DNA of 10,868 bases from an uncultured Opitutia bacterium (GTDB taxonomy: Bacteria > Verrucomicrobiota > Verrucomicrobiia > Opitutales > UBA953). The stretch lies in contig CAINSX010000322.1 in assembly GCA_903853185.1 (NCBI GenBank), positions 1 to 10,868 of the forward strand, in the 5' to 3' direction. A program made the translations under genes and the position numbers. Below are positions 5,050 to 10,868 of the stretch, piece after piece (position 1 is the stretch's first letter; each line of letters begins with the position of its first letter). The notes under the pieces were generated by a model. It worked only from the letters and a program-made list of their open reading frames with translations. It had not been told where the DNA came from and did not search any database.

Positions 5050-5664
5050 TCAGCCTTCCGACGGGAACCGCAACGTGAAGCGGTCCGTGGTGCGAGCATA
5101 CCCATCCGGGCTATTCAGGCGGCCGATGGGCGCGTACTGCGCGTAGTCCACCTTCCACGTCGCCGGGTCGGCGACGCCTTCGCGCACGTGGGCGAGCAAG
5201 ATTTCGACGACGACCAAGCGGTTGTCGCCATACTTGCGGACATCGAGGACCCGGCACTCCAGCGCCACCGGGCATTCAATCAGGCGCGGGGGGCGCACGC
5301 GTTCAGACGGTGCGAGCGTGAAGCCCGCGCGCGGCACTTCGCTCACCCCAGGCGGCAACGCGCGGGCGCACTCGACCATCTTCGCCGCGACGGCCTCGTC
5401 GCAGAGATGAATCACGCACTCGCCATTGGCCAGCAGGTTGGCGGCGGTGTCCTTCGGCGTGCCATCATCGCGGTCGGCGGGTGCGAAGACGGCGATCGCG
5501 GGCTCGGCGCCCATGAGATTGAAGAACGAGAACGGCGCCGCGTTGACGACGCCGGCCGCGTCGACCGTGGTGACCAGCGCGATGGGTCGCGGGACGACAA
5601 GTCCGGCGAGCAGCTTATACGCCTTTGCGCCCGGATGGGCGGCGACGTCGAAGCGCAGACTCAT
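5050..5664 (-). CDS. Flavin reductase-like FMN-binding protein
   Basis: This 204-residue cytosolic protein belongs to the flavin-reductase-like split-barrel family. The diagnostic stretch VPRPIALVTTVDAAGVVNAAPFSFFN (residues 24-49) matches the FMN-contacting PRPIALVTTxDxxGxxNxAPFSFF segment. Later conserved parts are DTAANLLANGECVIHL (72-87), ALECRVLDV and APIGRLNSPDGYARTTDRF (178-196). Such proteins bind FMN and commonly reduce flavin or act as partners of oxygenases, but the true substrate is rarely known. The start codon overlaps the lspA stop by 4 nt (ATGA), so it is the last gene of the ileS operon and is translationally coupled to lspA. Its TGA directly abuts the TGA of the plus-strand neighbour. 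No reductase-specific partner gene is visible nearby. Confidence 0.9.
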   Translation of the reverse strand: MSLRFDVAAHPGAKAYKLLAGLVVPRPIALVTTVDAAGVVNAAPFSFFNLMGAEPAIAVFAPADRDDGTPKDTAANLLANGECVIHLCDEAVAAKMVECARALPPGVSEVPRAGFTLAPSERVRPPRLIECPVALECRVLDVRKYGDNRLVVVEILLAHVREGVADPATWKVDYAQYAPIGRLNSPDGYARTTDRFTLRFPSEG

Positions 5665-6215
5665 GCGCCGGCGGGCGGATCCTCGCCGCCGTGCGAGACG
5701 ATAGCCTCGCGGCGAAGGCGGTCATGCCGGTACGACATGATGATATAAAGCCCCACGCCGACGCAGATGCAGGAGTCGGCCACGTTGAAGGCCGGGAAAC
5801 GGTAATACGGCAGATGGACGTCGATGAAGTCGATGACGTGGTCGCCGAACAAGCGGTCGCGGACATTGCCCAAGGTGCCACCGACGAACAGGCCGAAGGC
5901 CAGCTGGCCGCCCTGCAGCTCGCGGAGGAGCTGCTTACGCCAGCGCCAGACGAGCGCGAGGACCGCCAGCGCGAGGAGGATGAGGAACGGACGGACATCA
6001 TGCTCGGCTCCAAGGCCCCAGGCGGCGCCCTTGTTGCCGACGTGCACGATCCAGAGGCGATCGAACAGCATGATCGGCGCACGCTCCGGCTCGTTGGAGA
6101 AATAGGCGCCGAAAGGGATATTCCGCACCACCAGCAGCTTCGTCCCAATGTCCGCGACGATCGCGATGACGCAGACCGTCCAGAAGGACAGGTAGGGACG
6201 GACGCGGGACAGCAT
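5661..6215 (-). CDS. lspA: Lipoprotein signal peptidase (signal peptidase II)
   Basis: This 184-residue inner-membrane aspartyl protease cleaves prolipoproteins at the lipobox after lipid attachment. Family features in order: first helix with ADIGTK (21-26); NKGAAWGL (61-68); a central helix (about 77-90); GGTLGNVRDRLFGDHVIDFIDVH (112-134), with catalytic Asp129; FPAFNVADS (140-148), with catalytic Asp147; a final helix to about 161. Both catalytic aspartates are present, so it should be active. Its length is slightly above the usual 150-170 because of a longer N-terminal loop and a polar C-terminal tail. The leader has GAGG 4 nt before the ATG, the nearest to a Shine-Dalgarno sequence in this window. 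Linkage of lspA with ileS is a classic arrangement; here a DksA-like gene sits between them. Confidence 0.97.
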   Translation of the reverse strand: MLSRVRPYLSFWTVCVIAIVADIGTKLLVVRNIPFGAYFSNEPERAPIMLFDRLWIVHVGNKGAAWGLGAEHDVRPFLILLALAVLALVWRWRKQLLRELQGGQLAFGLFVGGTLGNVRDRLFGDHVIDFIDVHLPYYRFPAFNVADSCICVGVGLYIIMSYRHDRLRREAIVSHGGEDPPAGA

Positions 6216-6229
6216 GAGCCTCAGCGCGG

Positions 6230-7309
6230 TCAGGTATCGCTAGGCTCGTCTTCGCCGCCACCGCCACCGGTGCCGAAGCCGACTTCGTCGCCGATCTCGC
6301 CGAGCGGGTTGCCGCCACGGCGACGGTGGGCGCGACGGTTGCGCTCGAGCTCCTTCTGGCCTTCAAGGGAATAGCGAGTGAACGGCACGGCGATCAGGCG
6401 GGCGGCCGGGATGGGCTTGCTGGTGATTTCGCAGGTGCCGTACGAGCCCTTCTTCATGCGCTCGATCGCGTCGGCGATCTCCTTGAGGGCTTCTTGCTCG
6501 TTCGAGATGAGCGAGAGGGCGAAATCGCGGTCGGCGGTGTCGGTGCCGGCGTCGGCGAGGTGCTGCGAGTAGCCAGAAAGGTCGCCGGCGTCATCCTTGC
6601 CCGACTTCTTGAGGGCCGACTCGGAGTGGAAGGCGAGGCCCTTGTGGAGGGCGTCGCGCATGTCGACCAGGAGGCGGTAGTAGCGACGGAACTTCTCGGG
6701 GACCTGCTTCGATTCGTCGACGAAACCTTCGCCCTTGCGGAAAGGATTGGAGCCGCCGAGGAGGTCGGCGATGGAAGCGGTGGCGATGTTGTTCGAACGG
6801 TTGCCCTGCGAACGTGCGGCGGCCGCGGCCTTCTCGCGCGCCTTGCGCTCCTCGTCGGGGACCCAGACGTTGAGCTTGGACTTGGACTTGTTGCGCTTCT
6901 CGAGATAGGACTTGAGCTCGTTGATCGTGTAGAACTGGAGCTTCTGGCGGGGCGCTACCACGAGGGCGTCGCCTTGATGATGCTCGTCGCGGTGCTTGTT
7001 GAGCAGGCCCTTCTGGACGGCGTGGTCGACCTTGGGAGCCTTCGCGCCCTTGGCATTCTTGGCGGCCGGAGCGGCGGCGACACCCTTGGCGTTCTTCGCG
7101 GGAGCGACCGGGGCGACCTTCGCGTTCTTACCCTTGGCGGCCGGAGCCGCGACAACCTTGGCGCCCTTGACGGGAGCGGCGGGCTTGGCTTTGACGGGAG
7201 CGGCCTTGGCGACCAGCTTCGGCGCAGGCTTGGCCGCGGGCTTCGCTTTGGCCTTGGGGGCGGGAGCGGGCTTCTTGGCGGACTTCTTGGGATCGTTTTT
7301 CTTGGACAT
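6230..7309 (-). CDS. TraR/DksA-family regulator with long basic N-terminus and degenerate zinc finger
   Basis: This 359-residue protein has three parts. Residues 1-97 are low complexity, almost only Lys, Ala, Pro, Val and Gly, with repeated KNAK/AAPVK units, like histone H1 tails. Residues 98-205 form a linker containing FYTINELKSYLEKRNKSKSK. Residues 206-322 resemble the DksA coiled coil and globular domain: DTADRDFALSLISNEQEAL (257-275), matching the coiled-coil tip DxxDxA region (the Ala is Asp262 here), then RMKKGSYGTCEITSKPIPAARLIAVP. The zinc-finger cysteines are Cys293, Thr296, Ser314 and Gly317, so only one of four remains. The tail is Arg-rich, then Gly/Glu-rich. DksA proteins bind the RNA polymerase secondary channel; a similar role here is inferred. 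It starts 12 nt after ileS with no Shine-Dalgarno sequence. Confidence 0.88.
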   Translation of the reverse strand: MSKKNDPKKSAKKPAPAPKAKAKPAAKPAPKLVAKAAPVKAKPAAPVKGAKVVAAPAAKGKNAKVAPVAPAKNAKGVAAAPAAKNAKGAKAPKVDHAVQKGLLNKHRDEHHQGDALVVAPRQKLQFYTINELKSYLEKRNKSKSKLNVWVPDEERKAREKAAAAARSQGNRSNNIATASIADLLGGSNPFRKGEGFVDESKQVPEKFRRYYRLLVDMRDALHKGLAFHSESALKKSGKDDAGDLSGYSQHLADAGTDTADRDFALSLISNEQEALKEIADAIERMKKGSYGTCEITSKPIPAARLIAVPFTRYSLEGQKELERNRRAHRRRGGNPLGEIGDEVGFGTGGGGGEDEPSDT

Positions 7310-7321
7310 CGGAAAGGAGGG

Positions 7322-10141
7322 TTAGAGTTGCGGGTACTTGGAGAGGAGAGCCTCGCGGCAGCGTGGAGATACCATACCAAATCTGCCGGCTTCCACAAGA
7401 GCGGGGACCCATCGCCAGGAACGGGGGCAGCGGACGCCCTCGGCCTTATCGACGGCGAACGCCAAGGCGGCGCCAGCCTGAGGCTTGAGCTGGACCGAGG
7501 AGACGATCCAAAGCTCGGTCAGGAGGGCCTGCTGGGCCGCCAGCAGGGAGAAATCGGCATCCGCAGGGTCGCCGGTGACGACGACGGAGGCTTCGAGGGA
7601 CTGGCCGATCTTCTTATCCTGACGCAGGCGCTCCATGGGAACGTTAACCTGAGCCGCTAGCGCCTGGATGCGGGTGACGGCGGCGTGGGCGGCCTGGCCG
7701 GCGGCATCTTCCCAGCGGGTGTCGATCGCGGGCCAATCCTGCAGGTGCACGTTGGCGGCGTCGGTATACTCGGACTTAGCGTTGAGGTGCGACCACGCTT
7801 CGTCGGCGGTGAACGGCACGAACGGAGCGATGAGCTTCAGGTAGGCGCGGAGGACGATATCGATCGCGGTCTGCGTCGAGCGGCGCATCGGGTCGTCGGG
7901 CGCGGTGGTATAGAGGCGATCCTTCACCACGTTGTGGTACGTGGCGGAAAGTGTGCCGGTCGTGAAGCCGGCGAGGGCCGCGGCGGCACGGTGGAACTCA
8001 TTGCGTTCGCAGGCGTCGGTGACTTCGCGGATGAGCTTGGCGGTCTCGACGAGCACCCAGCGATCGATGGCGGTCATCTTCTCCACCGGCACGGCGTGCC
8101 TCGCGGCGTCGAAGTCGAAGAGGTTGCCGAGCTGGTAGCGCAACGAATTGCGCATGCTACGATACTGATTTGAGATCGTCTCGAAGATGGCGTCGGAGAG
8201 CGGGATATCGCTCTGGTAGTTCTCCGAGGCAACCCAGAGGCGCACAATGTCGGCGCCGTATTTCTTCACATAGTCGTCGGCGGTCTGCGGCTTGCCGTCG
8301 GACTTGGAGATCTTCTGGCGCTTCTCGTTCACGACGAAACCGTGCGTGAGGACGGCGCGATACGGCGCGGACCCCTTGACGGCGATGGCCGTCCAGAGCG
8401 AAGACTGGAACCAGCCGCGGTGCTGGTCGGAGCCTTCGAGATAAAGGTCGGCCGGCCAGTGCAGGTCCTTGTGCTTGGCACAGACAGCGAGGTGGCTGGA
8501 GCCGGAATCGATCCACACATCGAGCGTGTCGGTGCCCTTGCGGAGATCCTTAGGCCAGGAGGCAGGGACGGGGGCGCCGGCGAGGACTTCCTCAACGGAG
8601 GAGGCCCACCACCAATCACCCCCGCGCGTGGCGACCTGCTCGGCGACGTGACGGACGACGGCGCCATCGAGATAGGATTCGCCCTTGGACGGAGAATAGA
8701 AAGCGGGGATCGGCACGCCCCAGGCGCGCTGACGCGAGATGCACCAATCGGGACGGCCTTCGAGGGCGGCCCGGATGCGGTTCTCGCCGGAAGCGGGAAT
8801 CCACTTCACTTCGCCGACGGCGGCGAGGGCCTGCTTACGCAGGTCGCCGCGATCGAGGCCGACGAACCACTGGTCGAGTGCGCGGAAGACGACGGGCGTC
8901 TTGGAGCGCCAGCAATGCGGATAGGAATGCTCGAAGCTCTGCGCCTTGAGGAGCGCACCCTTGGACTTGAGCAGCTCGAGCACGGCGATGTTCGCCGGAT
9001 TCTTGCCGTCAGTCTCAAGGACGGTGATGCCGACAAGCGACGCGGGGACCTTGCCGTCGTCGGCATAAGTGCCATCGTCGCGCACGGGACAATAAGGCTC
9101 CATGCCGTACTTGTTGCCGGTCTGGTAATCTTCGAGGCCGTGGCCGGGCGCGGTGTGCACGCAGCCGGTCCCGGCGTCGGTCGTGACATAATCGGCGAGG
9201 ACAATCGGCGAGGCGCGGTCGATGAAAGGGTGCTGTGCCTGGAGGCCTTCGAGCGCGCGGCCCTTGACCTTGAAGCCATCGGTGGCGCCTTCGAGCCCGC
9301 AGGCGGCGACGAACGCCTCGCGCAACGCGGAAGCGACGAGGAACGAACGGTCGCCATGGCGGACCTCGACGTATTCGAGTTCGGGGTGCACGGCGATCGC
9401 GAGGTTCGCGGGCAGCGTCCACGGCGTGGTCGTCCAGATGACGACGGAGAGCGGGTGCGCGGGTGCGAGCTGCTTGGCGGCGGGATCAGCGACCGGGAAC
9501 GCGACCCACACGGAGAACGAGCGCTTGTCCTTATATTCGATCTCGGCTTCGGCGAGCGCGGTCTGGCAAGGGATGGACCAATACACCGGCTTCTTCGAAC
9601 GATAGACCAAGCCCTTCTCGACGAAGCACGCGAAGCCCTTGAGGATCTCGGCTTCGTACGCCGGATCCATCGTGCGGTATTCAGACTGCCAGTCGGCGAG
9701 GATACCGAGGCGCTTGAACTGGCCGCGCTGCTTCTCGATGTAGGCGGCGGAGAATTCGGCGCAGGCCTTGCGGACGCCGAGGGCGTCGAGCGACTGCTTC
9801 TGCGCCTGTAGTTCCTTCATCACCTTGTGCTCGATCGGCAGGCCGTGGCAGTCCCAGCCCGGGACGTAAGGCGTCCGGAAGCCGCGCATGGACTTATAAC
9901 GGAGGATGGAGTCCTTGAGCAGCTTGTTGAGGGCGGTGCCAATATGGACGTCGCCGTTGGTGAAAGGGGGGCCGTCGTGGAGGACGAAGGCCAGCTTGCC
10001 GGCGGCACGGGCCTGAATCTGGCCGTAAAGGCCATTACGCTCCCAGTGGGCGATGCGGACAGGCTCGCGTTCGGCCAGGCCGGCCCGCATGGGGAAATCG
10101 GTCACCGGCAGGTTGAGGGTATCCTTGAGCTCTTCGGCCAT
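7322..10141 (-). CDS. ileS: Isoleucyl-tRNA synthetase
   Basis: This 939-residue class I aminoacyl-tRNA synthetase charges tRNA-Ile in the cytosol. The length fits the bacterial type. The Rossmann fold carries HDGPPFTNGDVHIGT (55-69), where the HIGH motif reads HIGT. The CP1 editing domain includes WTTTPWTLPANLAIAVHPE (236-254) and GTGCVHTAPGHGLEDY (324-339). GWDCHGLPIE (95-104) and DVWIDSGSSH (541-550) are typical of IleRS, and KISKS (610-614) is the KMSKS motif. The anticodon-binding helical domain follows. The C-terminal zinc site of the bacterial type (CxRCW ... CxRC) is altered: Cys905, Ser908, Ser925, Cys928. It heads the ileS-traR-lspA-flavin-reductase operon. No T-box or other known leader is visible upstream, and the leader lacks a Shine-Dalgarno sequence. 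Confidence 0.98.
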   Translation of the reverse strand: MAEELKDTLNLPVTDFPMRAGLAEREPVRIAHWERNGLYGQIQARAAGKLAFVLHDGPPFTNGDVHIGTALNKLLKDSILRYKSMRGFRTPYVPGWDCHGLPIEHKVMKELQAQKQSLDALGVRKACAEFSAAYIEKQRGQFKRLGILADWQSEYRTMDPAYEAEILKGFACFVEKGLVYRSKKPVYWSIPCQTALAEAEIEYKDKRSFSVWVAFPVADPAAKQLAPAHPLSVVIWTTTPWTLPANLAIAVHPELEYVEVRHGDRSFLVASALREAFVAACGLEGATDGFKVKGRALEGLQAQHPFIDRASPIVLADYVTTDAGTGCVHTAPGHGLEDYQTGNKYGMEPYCPVRDDGTYADDGKVPASLVGITVLETDGKNPANIAVLELLKSKGALLKAQSFEHSYPHCWRSKTPVVFRALDQWFVGLDRGDLRKQALAAVGEVKWIPASGENRIRAALEGRPDWCISRQRAWGVPIPAFYSPSKGESYLDGAVVRHVAEQVATRGGDWWWASSVEEVLAGAPVPASWPKDLRKGTDTLDVWIDSGSSHLAVCAKHKDLHWPADLYLEGSDQHRGWFQSSLWTAIAVKGSAPYRAVLTHGFVVNEKRQKISKSDGKPQTADDYVKKYGADIVRLWVASENYQSDIPLSDAIFETISNQYRSMRNSLRYQLGNLFDFDAARHAVPVEKMTAIDRWVLVETAKLIREVTDACERNEFHRAAAALAGFTTGTLSATYHNVVKDRLYTTAPDDPMRRSTQTAIDIVLRAYLKLIAPFVPFTADEAWSHLNAKSEYTDAANVHLQDWPAIDTRWEDAAGQAAHAAVTRIQALAAQVNVPMERLRQDKKIGQSLEASVVVTGDPADADFSLLAAQQALLTELWIVSSVQLKPQAGAALAFAVDKAEGVRCPRSWRWVPALVEAGRFGMVSPRCREALLSKYPQL

Positions 10142-10233
10142 GTTTGACGTGTTAAAGTGGGTCGGTGAAGGGCTTACGCACCCCTCGGGGCGGGCAGGGT
10201 GAACGGCTAAGCCTGCGAGGCAAGGGCGGAGAT

Positions 10234-10246
10234 GGGGTCAGACCCC
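10234..10246. repeat. Perfect palindrome GGGGTCAGACCCC
   Basis: Two 6-bp arms, GGGGTC and GACCCC, surround a single A. It could be an operator bound by a dimer, or a small hairpin with GGGG/CCCC paired. The same core is familiar to me as a repeated extragenic palindrome in several bacterial genomes, so it may be one copy of a dispersed REP-like family. Only one copy is present in this window. Confidence 0.5.
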
Positions 10247-10265
10247 TCTTCCGGGCGAGGCGGGA

Positions 10266-10294
10266 TTGACAGGGCGAAGGGGAAACGCACCAAT
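10266..10294 (+). promoter_or_regulatory. Possible promoter of the small membrane protein gene
   Basis: TTGACA (10266-10271) is a perfect -35 box. With a 17-nt spacer the -10 position is ACCAAT (10289-10294), 3 of 6 matches. Transcription would start about 10301, two bases before the ATG at 10303, so the message would be essentially leaderless. The -35 box is good and the -10 box weak. Confidence 0.35.
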
Positions 10295-10302
10295 GCAACC
10301 CC

Positions 10303-10566
10303 ATGGAAAACATGAAGCCCAAGCTCATCACCAAGCAGGCGGTCGTCCTCGACCTCGTCCTTACGGTGGTCTTCTTCGTCTGGATCACCTCGATCCTCAA
10401 GAAGCACGTACCTTGGGCCGAAGCCGGCCAGACCGCCGTCCTCCTGGGTGCCGCCTATTGTGGCCTCTGCCTCTCGGGTGTGTTCTGGATGGCCCTCAAC
10501 CTCTTCCGCGTGACCCTGGCCGACCAGATGCTGCCGAAGACGGTCGACGGAAAGCAGTCCAACTAA
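10303..10566 (+). CDS. Small two-helix membrane protein of unknown function
   Basis: This 87-residue protein has a basic N-terminus (MENMKPKLITKQ), a first hydrophobic helix (about 13-32, VVLDLVLTVVFFVWITSIL), a short polar loop KKHVPWAEAGQ, and a second helix (about 43-68, containing CGLC), then a polar tail ending DGKQSN. Both ends are probably cytoplasmic, as the Lys residues at the N-terminus suggest. A second ATG at codon 4 is an alternative start. Codon use is like the neighbours and GC-rich at third positions, supporting a real gene. I do not recognise the family. It stands alone: divergent from ileS and convergent with the next gene, with 14 nt between the stop codons. Confidence 0.75.
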   Translation: MENMKPKLITKQAVVLDLVLTVVFFVWITSILKKHVPWAEAGQTAVLLGAAYCGLCLSGVFWMALNLFRVTLADQMLPKTVDGKQSN

Positions 10567-10580
10567 GCCGCCCTGCCCGC

Positions 10581-10868
10581 CTACTTGGCGGCCGGGACGA
10601 CTAGATTCATCGCAGCTTCGACGTCACGTCGGAGATCTTCGGCCTGCTTGCGTTCGCTCTGATACTCCGCCCACAGGGCCGCGAGTTCTTCCGGCTTGGC
10701 CTCAGGAAACTTCTCCAGCCAAGCACCGAGGGTGCGCCAGGCATTATGGTAGACGGGATTCTGGCGCAGGATCTCGCGACGCAGCCCGGAGAGGCGCGCC
10801 TGCATGCTGGCCTTCACCGCGGGCAGGTCGCGATGCTTCGGCATGTCGGGGCCGGCGATGAGTTCATC
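10581..10868 (-). CDS. Unidentified protein, C-terminal part (5' end probably outside window)
   Basis: The frame is open from the right edge to the stop at 10581 and gives 95 residues. An ATG at 10844 could begin an 87-residue protein, but upstream codons (DELIAGPD) remain open and coding-like, so I favour a gene entering from the right. The visible part is helical and charged: VKASMQARLSGLRREILRQNP, then LGAWLEKFPEAKPEELAALWAEYQSERKQAEDLRRDVE, ending NLVVPAAK. The beginning (DEL followed by LPAVKASMQARL) loosely resembles the C-terminal end of sulfatases, which are common in Verrucomicrobia, but this is weak. The function is not assigned. The stop is 14 nt from the convergent small membrane protein gene. 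Confidence 0.6.
   Translation of the reverse strand, partial: DELIAGPDMPKHRDLPAVKASMQARLSGLRREILRQNPVYHNAWRTLGAWLEKFPEAKPEELAALWAEYQSERKQAEDLRRDVEAAMNLVVPAAK

Larger units (their letters stand above)
10142..10302. other. Divergent intergenic region between ileS and a small membrane protein gene
   Basis: This 161-nt region must contain the promoter of the ileS operon (minus) and of the small plus-strand gene. It includes the palindrome GGGGTCAGACCCC at 10234-10246, a CCCCTCGGGG palindrome at 10181-10190, and TTGACA at 10266-10271. I find no coding frame and no convincing -10 box for ileS. Confidence 0.5.

Noticed and set aside
5625..6374. Plus-strand frame of 249 residues rich in Asp, Gln and Arg
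   Set aside because: It is antisense to lspA, which has both catalytic aspartates and the correct family pattern in the minus frame.
7313..7320. Perfect Shine-Dalgarno sequence AAAGGAGG on the plus strand
   Set aside because: It is followed only by a TTG at 7327 in a frame without a sizeable open reading frame, antisense to ileS, so it does not start a gene.
6326..7660. Plus-strand frame of 444 residues rich in Gly, Leu and Ala
   Set aside because: It is the complement of the low-complexity tail of the DksA-like gene and of the end of ileS; it has no recognisable domain.
8342..9811. Long plus-strand frame of 489 residues
   Set aside because: It is entirely antisense to ileS, whose motifs prove the minus frame. 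Long antisense frames are expected where third codon positions are GC-rich.
10142..10302. T-box or other tRNA-sensing leader ahead of ileS
   Set aside because: No T-box sequence, specifier loop or antiterminator is visible in the 161 nt, and T-boxes are mainly a Gram-positive feature.
10567..10592. Possible terminator between the two rightmost convergent genes
   Set aside because: GCCGCC/GGCGGC pair across a 14-nt loop with no T tract, and the second arm is inside the coding sequence of the minus gene; too weak to call.
1..10868. CRISPR arrays, insertion sequences, prophage or toxin-antitoxin genes
   Set aside because: No regularly spaced direct repeats, transposase, integrase or toxin-like frames were found on either strand.

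Overview
The window is a GC-rich bacterial chromosome segment carrying housekeeping genes. The combination of features suggests a member of the PVC group, most likely Verrucomicrobia (Opitutae-like). These features are a DksA/TraR protein with a long Lys/Ala/Pro N-terminus and a degenerate zinc finger, an FmdB-like protein without its zinc cysteines, Ala/Lys tails on the ribosomal proteins, and start codons almost always lacking a Shine-Dalgarno sequence. The taxon is inferred from protein character, not from a marker search.

Layout, left to right. (1) Plus strand: the 3' end of rplS (L19), a strong terminator, an AT-richer leader without a gene, then rpsP (S16). (2) A shared hairpin terminator, then a tightly packed five-gene minus-strand operon, read right to left: DCC-family thiol oxidoreductase, small lipoprotein, OppB-type permease, OppC-type permease, FmdB-like small protein. 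Gaps are 10, -1, -4 and 3 nt. No transporter ATPase or solute-binding protein is present. (3) Plus strand: tRNA-Tyr(GTA) with encoded CCA, rpsT (S20), a terminator, and an RluA-like pseudouridine-synthase homologue whose catalytic Asp is replaced by Glu. (4) Minus-strand operon, read right to left: ileS, DksA/TraR-like regulator, lspA, flavin-reductase-like protein (gaps 12, 14, -4 nt). It meets the pseudouridine-synthase-like gene stop to stop with no spacing. (5) Plus strand: a small two-helix membrane protein, then a minus-strand gene that enters from the right edge.

How the genes fit together: most serve translation (L19, S16, S20, tRNA-Tyr, IleRS, an rRNA/tRNA-modification-like protein). 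LspA is the lipoprotein signal peptidase and could process the lipoprotein encoded in the same window. The OppBC pair needs an ATPase and a binding protein encoded elsewhere.

The best candidates for something unusual are the apparently catalytically dead RluA-like protein, the DCC-lipoprotein-OppBC-FmdB operon, the loss of zinc-ligand cysteines in three separate proteins, and a structured element just upstream of tRNA-Tyr. I see no CRISPR array, insertion sequence, phage gene or defence system.
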